From NCBI RefSeq assembly GCF_035605935.1, contig NZ_DATNGK010000266.1, forward strand, positions 1 through 64,000: a stretch of DNA of 64,000 nucleotides. Direction: 5' to 3'. Positions 26,116-34,106 of the stretch are shown here, one piece after another. The first letter of the stretch is position 1, and every line of letters begins with the position of its first letter. Source of the stretch: Actinocrinis sp035605935 (GTDB lineage: Bacteria > Actinomycetota > Actinomycetes > Streptomycetales > Catenulisporaceae). Both the position numbers and the translations under genes were made by a program. Below the pieces are notes generated by a model that saw only the letters and a program-made list of their open reading frames with translations, searched no databases and was not told the origin of the DNA.

Positions 26116-26829
26116 TCAGACGGCTGAAGCGCTGCCGGGGGTGAGCCGGAACACGTAGTAGTCCACGCGCACGCCCTCCTTGACCAGATCGCGGTGCGCG
26201 AGGACTTCAGTGTGCAGCCGGTGTTCGGCAATCAAGCCGCGTAGATAGCCGAGGTCACCGGAGGAGCCGAAGGCGATCAGCATGCGGCCCTCGGGAGCCA
26301 GATACCGGTGCGCCTCGCGGAAGAACGTGGTCATCGCGCGATAGTTCTCGTCGGTGCTGGCCGCCTCGAGTAGATCGCGCGGCGCGAACCAGCGATACGG
26401 CGGGTCGAACACGATCAGGTCGAACTCGCCGTCGACCGCGCTGAACACGTCGCTCTCGCGGACCTCGACCCGGTCGGCGACCCCGTTGGCCTCGGCATTC
26501 TCGCGCGCCGCCGCGATCGCGACCGGGTTGATGTCCACCGCGAGCACCCTGCGCGCCGTGCCGGCCGCGAGGATCGCGTTGACGCCGCTGCCTGTGCCCA
26601 TGTCGAGCACCCGATCCTCTTCCCTGACCTCGGCGAGCACCACATTGCCCAGAAGCTCGTGCATACCCGTGATCGGCATCACCTCGGGTGGAACGATCAG
26701 GGTCCGGCCGAGATAGTCGAAGGTCTGGCCGCCCGCTCCCTCGGCCTTCATCGCCTGATACGCGCTCAGGTGCCAGGCCCGGATGCGCTCTACCTGGTCA
26801 GCGGAGACGGTGGGGACGAAATCGGTCAC
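26116..26829 (-). CDS. SAM-dependent methyltransferase (PrmC/HemK- or TrmN6-like, DPPY motif)
   Basis: A 237-residue class I methyltransferase. Motif I is VLDMGTGSGVNAIL, the acidic SAM ligand lies in VLAVDINPVAI, and the catalytic motif is FDPPYRW, of the (D/N)PPY type found in enzymes that methylate exocyclic amino groups (adenine, glutamine, guanine). The N-terminus with TFDYLGRTLIVPPEVMPITGMHELL resembles PrmC-like proteins that lack their helical domain. GTG 26829 has a -10-like TAAGCT on its minus strand just upstream, partly inside the target duplication of the MITE-like element. Substrate is not identifiable. Upstream lies a divergent gene beyond the element. Confidence 0.75.
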   Translation of the reverse strand: MTDFVPTVSADQVERIRAWHLSAYQAMKAEGAGGQTFDYLGRTLIVPPEVMPITGMHELLGNVVLAEVREEDRVLDMGTGSGVNAILAAGTARRVLAVDINPVAIAAARENAEANGVADRVEVRESDVFSAVDGEFDLIVFDPPYRWFAPRDLLEAASTDENYRAMTTFFREAHRYLAPEGRMLIAFGSSGDLGYLRGLIAEHRLHTEVLAHRDLVKEGVRVDYYVFRLTPGSASAV

Positions 26830-26838
26830 CGCCGCAGC

Positions 26839-27003
26839 TTAGGGCGACCGAGGAATGGGGGGCGGATCAGCGAGCGGGTCGAGGGCCGAGTCTGGCAAGG
26901 CGGAGGAGGTAGGCGCAGCGGTGTTCTGCGTCGACCGACGACAACGCAGCCAGGCGAAGGCCATCGGCACGAGAGCCCGGCCCCCATTCCTCGGTCGCCC
27001 TTA
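26839..27003. mobile_element. MITE-like element with 20-bp terminal inverted repeats and TTA duplication
   Basis: GGGCGACCGAGGAATGGGGG (26842-26861) is repeated perfectly inverted at 26981-27000, and TTA flanks both ends (26839-26841 and 27001-27003). The 159-bp interior-plus-ends has no coding frame of note and contains smaller pairings (CTGGC 26892-26896 with GCCAG 26948-26952, and competing CGCAG/CTGCG stems). A three-base TNA duplication fits IS5-group transposition. It sits in the divergent promoter region of the methyltransferase and the 203-residue gene. No transposase is present, so it would be non-autonomous. Confidence 0.75.
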
Positions 27004-27078
27004 GGGTGGTATCCGGCGTGTCGCGACGGATAATCCGTTCAGGGCGGTGCGCTCAAGTAAGGCTCGGAAGGAAAACAG

Positions 27079-27690
27079 GTGTCACAGGCGCAAGACGGCC
27101 CAGTCAGCTGGGACCGTGAAGACCGGCTCGCGGAGGCGGTCGCCGAGCTCTCGCAGACCTGCGATGAGCTCGTCGGGCTGTCCACCGCGCTCTCGGCCAT
27201 CGACCGGCAGGACCGGCTCGGGGATTCCGGCAGGTCCGTGGGGCGGCACGTGCTCGACGTGCTGACCAAGACCCGCCGCGAGCTATCAAAGCTGCGGTGC
27301 GTCGTGGAGGCCAGGGCGCTGGAGAACCTGGTCGTGCTCGCCCGGCTCGAAGTGCGCCGCCTGCACGAGATCACCCGCGGCGCGCGGCTGGAGTACAGCG
27401 ATTTCAAGACCCTCAGCGCCCAAGGCGCGACGCGGGAAGCGGTCGAGGACCTCGTGCACCGGCCGGAAGCGATCACGCACGCGCAGAGCTATGTGGACTA
27501 CGGGCACCGGGTGATCGAGCCGATGCTGCAACGGTTGCTGGACGAGACCAGCGCCAAGTACGACGACCTGGCCGTCGCCACGGCGGAGGGTGACGCGATG
27601 CCGGACCCGTCGCTGCTGTTCGAGCTGCGCGAGTACATCGTCGGTTTGCGCGACGCGCAGGAGCCGGATCATCTGACGAACCTGCTGTGA
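27079..27690 (+). CDS. Conserved hypothetical protein, helical
   Basis: A 203-residue cytoplasmic protein I do not recognise. It is almost wholly alpha-helical by composition, with charged amphipathic stretches (DREDRLAEAVAELSQTCDEL, KTRRELSKLRCVVEARALENL), no membrane span and no signal peptide. GTG 27079 follows GGAAGGA by 6 nt. Downstream in the same direction is the HesB/IscA-like gene after 123 bp. The promoter region upstream carries the MITE-like element. Could be a coiled-coil regulatory or scaffold protein; no function is claimed. Confidence 0.7.
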   Translation: MSQAQDGPVSWDREDRLAEAVAELSQTCDELVGLSTALSAIDRQDRLGDSGRSVGRHVLDVLTKTRRELSKLRCVVEARALENLVVLARLEVRRLHEITRGARLEYSDFKTLSAQGATREAVEDLVHRPEAITHAQSYVDYGHRVIEPMLQRLLDETSAKYDDLAVATAEGDAMPDPSLLFELREYIVGLRDAQEPDHLTNLL

Positions 27691-27813
27691 CACGGCATCC
27701 GTGCCCCAGGCGGTGCCTGGCGCGCGCGAGTTTTCCGCGGATCGGACCGTTTGGGTCAGGCTCAGGGGGTACTGCGGGGCGGACCCTGGAGACGGACAGT
27801 GAGGAGAAACCCC

Positions 27814-28119
27814 GTGCTCGCAGTTACCCAAACGGCCGTGGGCGTCATCCACGACCTGACCACCCAGCCGGGCCTGCCCGACGGGACCGGCCTGCGGATT
27901 GCCCCGCAGCCCGCGGACAACGGCGAAGGCCCCGCCTTCGCGCTCTCGTTGACGCAGACCCCGCAAGTGGCGGACGAGGTCATCGAGACCCCGGACGCGC
28001 GGATCTACCTGGAGCCCGCGGTATCGCAGCTGCTCGACGACAAGGTGCTCGACGCGCGGATCGACGAGCAGGGCGAGATCGCCTTCATGATCTCGCAGCA
28101 GCCGCCGCAAAGCGTGTAG
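27814..28119 (+). CDS. HesB/IscA-like small protein lacking the cluster cysteines
   Basis: A 101-residue protein resembling A-type Fe-S carriers: LAVTQTAVGVIHDLTTQPG, GLRIAPQ, FALSLTQTP, VIETPDARIYLEPAVSQLLDDKVLDARI. The family normally has three cluster-binding Cys; this sequence has none, as in a group of streptomycete proteins annotated as Fe-S biosynthesis proteins. It therefore cannot hold a cluster in the usual way and may be a divergent adaptor. GTG 27814 follows GAGGAG by 7 nt. It converges with the SGNH hydrolase gene, with a hairpin between. Confidence 0.75.
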   Translation: MLAVTQTAVGVIHDLTTQPGLPDGTGLRIAPQPADNGEGPAFALSLTQTPQVADEVIETPDARIYLEPAVSQLLDDKVLDARIDEQGEIAFMISQQPPQSV

Positions 28120-28134
28120 CGCACTCAGAGCGGC

Positions 28135-28168
28135 AGTCCGCGTGGGCCTGAGGCGTCTGACGCGGACT
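28135..28168. terminator. Bidirectional hairpin between convergent genes
   Basis: AGTCCGCGT (28135-28143) pairs perfectly with ACGCGGACT (28160-28168), 16-nt loop, between the convergent HesB-like and SGNH hydrolase genes. Confidence 0.55.
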
Positions 28169-28219
28169 CATCTTGAGACGGGACTGTCGGTCTTCGGCGT
28201 CGGCTTGGTCAGGTGCGTG

Positions 28220-29719
28220 TCACTTGACGCCGGCGGCGGAGACCGACAGCGCGTCTTTGGTCAGCGCCTGCTGATCCGCCAGCGCGATCGTCAGTTCCCC
28301 GGCCGCGGTCGGATGGAACGGCGCGGCGTCTTTGAGCCCTTGCACGTAGGACTGGCTGCTGCACAGTTCGTGACCGGCAAAGCTCGGGCGCACCGTGATG
28401 AATCCGAAGGTCTGGGCGCCATCCGCGAGCACCGTGTTGAGTGTCGTCAGACGTGATGAGAGCACCTTCGTCTTCGCGGGCGTGAAGCCGACGCTGCTCA
28501 GGCAGCTCAGGTTCGGCCCCAACGGGTCGAAGTATGTGTTGACCAGAACGCGCGGATGCTGCGGCAACGTGGCCAGGTCGTGCAGCATCTCGTAGTACGC
28601 GCGAGTGAAATCGTGCAGGTTGCTCTGGAAGTAGGCGGTGGACGCCTGGTCGTCGCAGGCGGCGGCCATCACGCACAGCGCCTCGGTGGCGACCCACTTC
28701 AGATCGTTCGCGCCGATGCTCACCACGACCACCGAAGCGTGGTCCGCCTGCTCCAGAACGCCGATCTGCGGCGGTACGGTCAGCCCGCCGGTCAGCTGCG
28801 GGCCGAGAACACCCTCGCTCACGGTCGCGCCGCTGCACGCCAGATTCAGCACGTTCCAGCCGTTGGCTTGGGCCAAGTCCGCCGCATAGGAGTCGGCGCT
28901 GCGGCCACAGGCCTTGTCCAGCGCCGAGGCGTGTGCGACCGGCGGGTTGCCGATCGCGGCCGCGGTCGAGTCGCCGATGACGACGGCCTGCACGCCCGGA
29001 AGGTGCGCACCGGCCGCATTCGGGGCGGCCGGGCCGAGCGCGCTGTCACCGACCAGATCGCTGAGCGACTTGACCTGCCGCAACGTGCTGGGCGCCCCGG
29101 TGGCGAAGGCGGCGACCGCGCCGACGTTCGCCGCGACCGCGACCAGCGTCCCGGTCACCACGACCTTGAGCATTCTGCGGTGGGTGTAGTGGCGCAGGCC
29201 CGAGAAGGCGAGCAGCAACAGGACCGCGAACCCGGCCGTTACCGCCGTCTGCCAGAGGAAGTAGTGCTCCCAGCCGCTGACCAGGCTCGCGGCCAGCCGG
29301 CTTTGCGCGCTGGCGCCGCCGTGGTCCGCGGAGGTCTGCACGAACTGGGTGAGCTGGCTGTCGATGGTGATGTGGGTGAGTTCGAGCTTCGGCCGGATCA
29401 GGCCGCTGAACTCCAGGGTCGTGGGCACGGACTGGCCGAAGAGGTCCATTTCGCCCGGACCGGACAAAGCCAGGTGCGGTGAGGTCGCGCCGACCTTCAG
29501 GGTCTGGCCCGCGGCCGAGACCGACTGTGCGGGCGTCACCAGCAACGCCAGCCAGGCCGCCACCGCGGCGACGAGCAGCAGGGCGAGGGAGACGGTGGTG
29601 GCGCGGCGGGTGCGGCCCCAGAACCCGCGGCTGCGCAGGATGCGGCTGACGAGGTTGGCTGGAGGCCGTTCGAAGATGCGCCGCGAGAGGTTGCTGTGGC
29701 TCAAGAGACTCCGGTTCAC
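28220..29719 (-). CDS. Membrane-anchored SGNH/GDSL hydrolase
   Basis: A 499-residue protein with a basic N-terminus, a first membrane span (TTVSLALLLVAAVAAWLALLV, about residues 41-61), a 90-residue extracytoplasmic beta-rich stretch, two more spans (about residues 158-175 and 186-210) and a C-terminal SGNH hydrolase domain. Catalytic blocks are VVIGDSTAAAIG (block I Ser), NLACSGATVSEG (block II Gly), SIGANDLKW (block III Asn) and DAAPFHPTAAG (Asp-x-x-His, block V). Paired Cys in the domain support an outside location. Such enzymes are esterases or acyl transferases acting on wall or secreted compounds. It is divergent from coaA. GTG 29719 is the first start in frame. Confidence 0.82.
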   Translation of the reverse strand: MNRSLLSHSNLSRRIFERPPANLVSRILRSRGFWGRTRRATTVSLALLLVAAVAAWLALLVTPAQSVSAAGQTLKVGATSPHLALSGPGEMDLFGQSVPTTLEFSGLIRPKLELTHITIDSQLTQFVQTSADHGGASAQSRLAASLVSGWEHYFLWQTAVTAGFAVLLLLAFSGLRHYTHRRMLKVVVTGTLVAVAANVGAVAAFATGAPSTLRQVKSLSDLVGDSALGPAAPNAAGAHLPGVQAVVIGDSTAAAIGNPPVAHASALDKACGRSADSYAADLAQANGWNVLNLACSGATVSEGVLGPQLTGGLTVPPQIGVLEQADHASVVVVSIGANDLKWVATEALCVMAAACDDQASTAYFQSNLHDFTRAYYEMLHDLATLPQHPRVLVNTYFDPLGPNLSCLSSVGFTPAKTKVLSSRLTTLNTVLADGAQTFGFITVRPSFAGHELCSSQSYVQGLKDAAPFHPTAAGELTIALADQQALTKDALSVSAAGVK

Positions 29720-29861
29720 ACACGAATCAGCACAGGACGCTCATCATCTCATAGGACGATCCAAAAGCGGACTATTGTGCGAAGCTCGCCGCGCTGCTCG
29801 CGCTTCCACTGCCCGCCGCCCCGGCGGCCTGCCGGCCCGATCTCTCGGCCACAATGGACCA

Positions 29862-30911
29862 ATGTCGATCTCCGCCGGAGCCTCCGCAGCAAGCCGCGCG
29901 GCCGCCGCAGGCTCGTCCTCCGCGCCAGCGGGCACCGTGCGCCGTGGCGAGGGCTCGCCCTACGTCGATCTCGATCGAGCGGCCTGGAGCGCGTTAGGCG
30001 AACGCACGCCCTTGCCGCTCACCGCAATTGAGGTCGAGCAGTTACGCGGTTTGGGCGACATGATCGACCTGGACGAGGTACGGGAGATGTACCTTCCGAT
30101 CTCCCGGCTGCTCAACCTCTACGTCGCCGCAGTACACGGTCTGCGCGGTGCCTTGGACACGTTCCTCGGTGCGGGCACGGACGAGAAAGACGACGACGGC
30201 GACGCGGCGAGCCGCACGCCCTTCGTCATCGGGATCGCGGGCAGCGTCGCGGTCGGCAAGTCGACCACCGCACGCCTGCTCCAGGCGTTGCTGGCGCGTT
30301 GGCCGGAGCACCCGCGCGTGGAACTAGTGACCACCGACGGCTTCCTGTTCCCCAACGCCGAACTGGAGCGGCGTGGCCTGATGGCGCGTAAGGGCTTCCC
30401 CGAGTCCTACGACCGCCGGGCGCTGACCCGCTTCGTGGCTGACGTGAAGTCAGGCAGGCCGGAGGTCAGCGCGCCGGTGTACTCGCACCTGGTGTATGAC
30501 ATCGTGCCCGACGAGCGGCTGACGGTGCGCCGCCCGGACATCCTCATCGTCGAGGGTCTCAATGTGCTGCAACCAGCTGCCCTCGGCACCGACGGCCGCA
30601 TCCGCATGGGCCTGGCCGACTACTTCGACTTCAGCATCTACGTCGACGCGCGCACCGATGACATCGAACGCTGGTACCTCGACCGGTTCGCGCAGCTGCG
30701 CGCCACCGCGTTCACCGACCCTGACTCGTACTTCCGCCGCTTCGCCGCGCTCTCCGAGCAGGAGGCCTTGGCGCAGGCGCGCACCTTCTGGCAGCGCATC
30801 AACCTGCCGAATCTTGTGGAGAACGTGCTGCCGACCCGGCGGCGCGCGACGCTCGTGCTGCGTAAGGGGCCTGATCACAGTATCGAACGAGTGTGGCTGC
30901 GCAAGCTGTGA
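29862..30911 (+). CDS. coaA: Type I pantothenate kinase
   Basis: A 349-residue enzyme that phosphorylates pantothenate, the committed step of coenzyme A synthesis. It shows the P-loop GIAGSVAVGKSTTARLLQALL, VTTDGFLFPNAELERRGLMARKGFPESYD, the PVYSHLVYDIVP substrate region, DILIVEGLNVLQ and the C-terminal FWQRINLPNLVENVLPTRRRATLVLRKGPDHSIERVWLRKL, all classical for CoaA. An Ala/Ser-rich N-terminal extension of about 25 residues precedes the usual start SPYVDLDRAAW. It is divergent from the SGNH hydrolase and followed on the same strand by a CBS-domain gene. Confidence 0.95.
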   Translation: MSISAGASAASRAAAAGSSSAPAGTVRRGEGSPYVDLDRAAWSALGERTPLPLTAIEVEQLRGLGDMIDLDEVREMYLPISRLLNLYVAAVHGLRGALDTFLGAGTDEKDDDGDAASRTPFVIGIAGSVAVGKSTTARLLQALLARWPEHPRVELVTTDGFLFPNAELERRGLMARKGFPESYDRRALTRFVADVKSGRPEVSAPVYSHLVYDIVPDERLTVRRPDILIVEGLNVLQPAALGTDGRIRMGLADYFDFSIYVDARTDDIERWYLDRFAQLRATAFTDPDSYFRRFAALSEQEALAQARTFWQRINLPNLVENVLPTRRRATLVLRKGPDHSIERVWLRKL

Positions 30912-30925
30912 GCTGATCCGTTTCG

Positions 30926-30975
30926 AATCGCGGTCGCGGGTAGGCGGGAGCAAATACAGAAAAAGGACCGCGATT
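30926..30975 (+). promoter_or_regulatory. Inverted repeat in the leader of the CBS-domain gene
   Basis: AATCGCGGTC (30926-30935) and GACCGCGATT (30966-30975) form a perfect 10-bp pair with a 30-nt loop containing an A-rich run. The second arm ends 15 bp before ATG 30991, next to the ribosome site. It may be a weak coaA terminator or a leader structure. Confidence 0.4.
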
Positions 30976-30990
30976 GTGGAAGAAGGGACC

Positions 30991-31410
30991 ATGCAGACGA
31001 AGATCGCCGACGTGATGAGCCCCGTCCCGGTGACGCTGCCGCTGACCGCCCCGATGCGCTCCGCCGCCACGCTGATGCGGGACACGAACATCGGCGCCGT
31101 GCTGGTGGTGGACGGAGACGAGCTGCTCGGCATCGTCACCGACCGCGACCTGGTGGTGCGCGGGATGGCCGAGGGCGCCGACCCGGACATCGCGTCGATC
31201 GCCGAGGTGACCACCGCCTCCCCGATCACCCTGGCGCCGGACGACGACCCAGCCGAGGCGGCCGCCCTCATGCGCCGGCACGGCATCCGGCGCGTCCCGG
31301 TAGTGGATCGGGGCACCGCGGTCGGCATCGTGTCGCTGGGTGACCTGGCCAAGGACCGGGACGACACCTCGGTGCTCGCCGACATCAGTGCGCAACCGCC
31401 GACCGGCTGA
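30991..31410 (+). CDS. CBS-domain protein (tandem CBS pair)
   Basis: A 139-residue protein made almost entirely of two CBS motifs: KIADVMSPVPVTLPLTAPMRSAATLMRDTNIGAVLVVDGDELLGIVTDRDLVVRG and a second with SPITLAPDDDPAEAAALMRRHGIRRVPVVDRGTAVGIVSLGDLA. Such stand-alone Bateman modules bind adenine nucleotides and often act as energy sensors or protein partners. ATG 30991 follows AAGAAGGG at 3 nt. It lies downstream of coaA on the same strand and is closed by a strong terminator. Ligand and partner are unknown. Confidence 0.9.
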   Translation: MQTKIADVMSPVPVTLPLTAPMRSAATLMRDTNIGAVLVVDGDELLGIVTDRDLVVRGMAEGADPDIASIAEVTTASPITLAPDDDPAEAAALMRRHGIRRVPVVDRGTAVGIVSLGDLAKDRDDTSVLADISAQPPTG

Positions 31411-31448
31411 CGGGTGCGGCGCAGTCGGCCGCTACCCGCGCGCAACGT

Positions 31449-31485
31449 ATCGGCGGCGTGACACAACCTGTGTCACGCCGCCGAT
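31449..31485. terminator. Strong hairpin terminator after the CBS gene
   Basis: A perfect 16-bp stem: 31449-31464 pairs with 31470-31485 around a 5-nt loop (AACCT). It is the most stable simple hairpin noticed in the window and lies between convergent genes, so it may serve both. Confidence 0.85.
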
Positions 31486-31522
31486 TCGTGTGCCGGTGAC
31501 TGTGAACTGCGAGCCGCCCTGT

Positions 31523-31541
31523 TGTCCAGTTCAACTGGACA
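31523..31541. repeat. Perfect 19-bp palindrome TGTCCAGTTCAACTGGACA
   Basis: All nine base pairs match around a central C. It lies 7 bp after the stop of the minus-strand STAS gene and belongs to the same family as the arrays at 9194-9327 and 50540-50627. It is too short-looped to be an ordinary terminator next to the strong hairpin 40 bp away; a protein-binding site is more likely. Confidence 0.75.
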
Positions 31542-31548
31542 CCGCTGG

Positions 31549-31887
31549 TCAGCCCGCGAGCGCGCTCGGCACGTCATCGCGCATCTGGAGATAGCCGGCC
31601 GCGCCGGCCAGGTCCAGCACGCGCTGCACCGCCTGCTGCGGAGCGACGATCCGGAACACCGCGCCCTCGCTCTCCGCACGCTTGTGCGCCTGCAGCAGGA
31701 TCCGCAGGCCGCTGGAATCGAGGAACGTCATATCCGTCCCGTCCAGCACCACGAGCGTGCCGGGAAGCAGCAGCGGCTCGAGCGTCTCCCACAGCTGATC
31801 CGCGGCCGCCAGGTCCAGCTCGCCGCGCGCGGTCACCACCCGGCCGCCTTCTTCGGCTGGCCCGACGCCGACCTCGAAACGCTCCAT
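31549..31887 (-). CDS. STAS-domain anti-sigma factor antagonist
   Basis: A 112-residue STAS protein of the SpoIIAA/RsbV type. The motif MTFLDSSGLRILL carries the Ser normally phosphorylated by a partner anti-sigma kinase (Ser58). Unphosphorylated protein would bind the anti-sigma factor and free a SigB/SigF-type sigma factor. No anti-sigma kinase gene is adjacent, but another STAS gene lies 6 kb away. A perfect TATAAT on the minus strand (31897-31902) is about 10 bp before the ATG, so the mRNA may have almost no leader. Confidence 0.88.
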   Translation of the reverse strand: MERFEVGVGPAEEGGRVVTARGELDLAAADQLWETLEPLLLPGTLVVLDGTDMTFLDSSGLRILLQAHKRAESEGAVFRIVAPQQAVQRVLDLAGAAGYLQMRDDVPSALAG

Positions 31888-31896
31888 GGAAGCTCC

Positions 31897-31902
31897 ATTA
31901 TA
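31897..31902 (-). promoter_or_regulatory. Perfect -10 hexamer TATAAT of the STAS gene
   Basis: TATAAT on the minus strand lies 9 bases upstream of ATG 31887. GGAG lies between, so transcripts would start in or just before the ribosome site. No good -35 at the expected distance. Confidence 0.45.
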
Positions 31903-31964
31903 TTGCTGTAAGAGTCCTGTTGCCCCTTCGGTCCCACCTTATCGCTGATTCGGACGCATGCGAA

Positions 31965-31991
31965 GGGAGCCCGGACTATGCCCGGGCTCCC
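31965..31991 (-). terminator. Hairpin terminator after the MFS transporter gene
   Basis: GGGAGCCCGG (31965-31974) pairs perfectly with CCGGGCTCCC (31982-31991), 7-nt loop, 43 bp beyond the stop of the minus-strand transporter gene. Confidence 0.75.
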
Positions 31992-32034
31992 GACTCGCAA
32001 ACGCCTCCCGCCAGCTGAGTCGAACGAACCTTCC

Positions 32035-33585
32035 CTAGCCGGACTGCGCGGTCCCGGTGGGCCGGATGGTCGGCGTGCGCGTCGTGATGGCGGTGGACGC
32101 CGCCGCCGTCGCCTGCCGCACCAGCGAGAGCGGGCGGGCGATGCTCTCCAGCGACTGGCGTTCCGCCGCGATGCCGAGCGCCAGTTCGACCAGCCCGCCG
32201 ACGACCATCACCGCGGCGCCGATCAGATAGCCGATGAACAGCATGTTCCGGTTGGAGCCGTTGCCGATCAGGTGGCCGTAGAAGACCGGGCCGAGAGCGC
32301 CGAAGCACTGCGCGATGGCGAAGAAGACCGCGATGGCCTGCGCCCGCACCTCCAGCGGGAAGATCTCGCTGACCGTCAGATACGCGGCGCTCGCCCCGCT
32401 CGAGGCGAAGAAGAAGATGACGCACCAGGCGATCGTCTGCGTCGTCGCGGTGAGCACGCCGGAGCGGAACAGCTCCGCGGTGATGGCCAGCAGCACGCCG
32501 GAGAGCAGGTAGGTCGCGCTGATCATCTGCTTGCGTCCGATGGTGTCGAACAGCCGCCCGATGGTCAGCGGCCCGGCCAGGTTCCCGACCGCGAAGGCGA
32601 TGAGGAACCAGGGCGCCGCATTCGCCGCGACCCCGTAGAACTTGGTCAGCACCAGCGTGTAGGTGAAGAAAATCGCGTTGTACAGGAAGGACTGACTGAT
32701 CATCAGACTCGCGCCGAGTACCGAACGCTTCGGGTACTCGGAGAACAGGACTTTGACAAGCGCGAGGTATCCGGTGCGCTCGACCGGCTCGATCTCCATG
32801 AGCCGGTCCTGCGGCACCCGCTCCAACTGCCCGCCGCGGCGCGCGACCTCGTCCTCGATCGCGCGGATCGACGCCTCAGCCTCGGCCTCCCGGCCGTGCA
32901 TCACCAGCCAGCGCGGGCTCTCCGGCAGGTTGCGCCGCACGAAGATCACCACGACCGCCAGCACCGGACCGACCAGGAAGCCGAGCCGCCAGCCGACGCT
33001 CTCGGAAAGCACGTTCAGCAGGAACAGCGAAGCGAGCGTGCCGAGGATCGCGCCGCCCCAGTAGGTTCCGTTGACCGCGATGTCGACCCGGCCGCGGTGC
33101 CTGGCCGGGATCATCTCGTCGATCGCGGAGTTGATCGCGGCGTACTCGCCGCCGATGCCGGTACCGGCGATGAACCGGGTGAGGTACAGGAAGCCGACCC
33201 AAGCCCAGCCCGACCCGAGCGTCAACGCGGTCAGGCCGCTGCCGACGAGGTAGACGGCCAGCGTCACCATGAACAGGTTGCGCCGGCCCAGCTTGTCGGA
33301 GAGACGGCCGAAGCCGAGCGCACCGACGACCTCGCCGGCCAGGTACACCGTCGCGATCGCGCCGACCGCGGTCGACGACATGCCGAGGGTCTGCTTCGTA
33401 CTGAGCACGCCCGCGACCGCGCTGGCCACGGTGATCTCCAGACCGTCCAGGACCCACGCCACACCCAGCGCAATCACGAGCCGGGTGTGGAAACGAGACC
33501 AGGGCAGCCGGTCGATCCTGGCTGGGATCAGCGTTCGGATCCGCGCTGGTTGCGAGGGTGAGCCGTCAACATCGATGGCCGACAT
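32035..33585 (-). CDS. MFS transporter (metabolite:H+ symporter / sugar-porter type)
   Basis: A 516-residue major facilitator with twelve predicted spans. Signature loops are GRLSDKLGRRNLFM (between TM2 and TM3), RFIAGTGIGGEYAAINSAIDEMIPARHRGRVDI (TM4-5, sugar-porter type), PESPRWLVMHGREAEA (after TM6, PESPRWL hallmark) and GRLFDTIGRKQMI (TM8-9). ATG 33585 is preceded by GGAGG at 5 nt; the longer frame to 33870 is rejected. The long central loop and PESPRWL favour substrates such as sugars, aromatic acids or other carboxylates. It is divergent from the DUF6458 gene. No catabolic genes are adjacent, so the substrate is unknown. Confidence 0.88.
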   Translation of the reverse strand: MSAIDVDGSPSQPARIRTLIPARIDRLPWSRFHTRLVIALGVAWVLDGLEITVASAVAGVLSTKQTLGMSSTAVGAIATVYLAGEVVGALGFGRLSDKLGRRNLFMVTLAVYLVGSGLTALTLGSGWAWVGFLYLTRFIAGTGIGGEYAAINSAIDEMIPARHRGRVDIAVNGTYWGGAILGTLASLFLLNVLSESVGWRLGFLVGPVLAVVVIFVRRNLPESPRWLVMHGREAEAEASIRAIEDEVARRGGQLERVPQDRLMEIEPVERTGYLALVKVLFSEYPKRSVLGASLMISQSFLYNAIFFTYTLVLTKFYGVAANAAPWFLIAFAVGNLAGPLTIGRLFDTIGRKQMISATYLLSGVLLAITAELFRSGVLTATTQTIAWCVIFFFASSGASAAYLTVSEIFPLEVRAQAIAVFFAIAQCFGALGPVFYGHLIGNGSNRNMLFIGYLIGAAVMVVGGLVELALGIAAERQSLESIARPLSLVRQATAAASTAITTRTPTIRPTGTAQSG

Positions 33586-33748
33586 ACGTACCTCCATTCG
33601 AAACCCCGGTGCCGGATAACCGGCGCAGCGGTGGGGCAAACGGCGGTGTCGCACTGCGTGATCGAGCCCCGCGTAAGAACCGGTCGGCCGGGTACTCGGC
33701 GCTATCGGTTCCGCGAGACGGAACTCGTATCCGGACTTAGGGAGAGCC

Positions 33749-33982
33749 ATGTCGATCGGGGCGAGCATCACGGTGGTCGCAGTCGGCGCGATTCTCAGCT
33801 TCGCCACGCACGTGCACAGCTCGGGCTTCAGTGTGATCGCGATGGGCGGGGTGCTCATGGTGGTCGGCATCGTCGCGCTGTGCCTTCAGATCGCGGCCTT
33901 GCACCGGCAGCGCCAGATGACCGCGGCGGAGGTCCAGCCGCCGGAGCGGACCGTCGTCGTGCGGCCGCCGTCGGAGTACTAA
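33749..33982 (+). CDS. DUF6458-like small membrane protein
   Basis: A 77-residue protein with two membrane spans (ASITVVAVGAILSFATHV and VIAMGGVLMVVGIVALCLQIA) and a short charged tail. It matches the small actinobacterial family annotated DUF6458, which begins MxIGASIxxIAVGAIL. AGGGAGAG precedes ATG 33749. Function unknown; members are often found near stress genes. Confidence 0.85.
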   Translation: MSIGASITVVAVGAILSFATHVHSSGFSVIAMGGVLMVVGIVALCLQIAALHRQRQMTAAEVQPPERTVVVRPPSEY

Positions 33983-34106
33983 GCCGAGGGAGTACTGAGC
34001 CGCCGACAACGTAACGCAGGACACCTGGTTGCAGCGCATTTTCCACCGCCGACGGGGTACACAAGACCGACAAACACGCACGTTGCAGTCAGTGCGGAGG
34101 CGGGCT

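Noticed and set aside
26839..27003. Large inverted repeat as a simple terminator
   Set aside because: It lies between divergent, not convergent, genes, has arms 119 bp apart and is flanked by a 3-bp duplication, so a mobile element fits better.
31978..33561. A 527-codon open frame on the plus strand
   Set aside because: It is antisense to the MFS transporter gene, its product is Arg/Asp/Glu-rich with no fold-like pattern, and the opposite strand has full transporter motifs and a GGAGG start.
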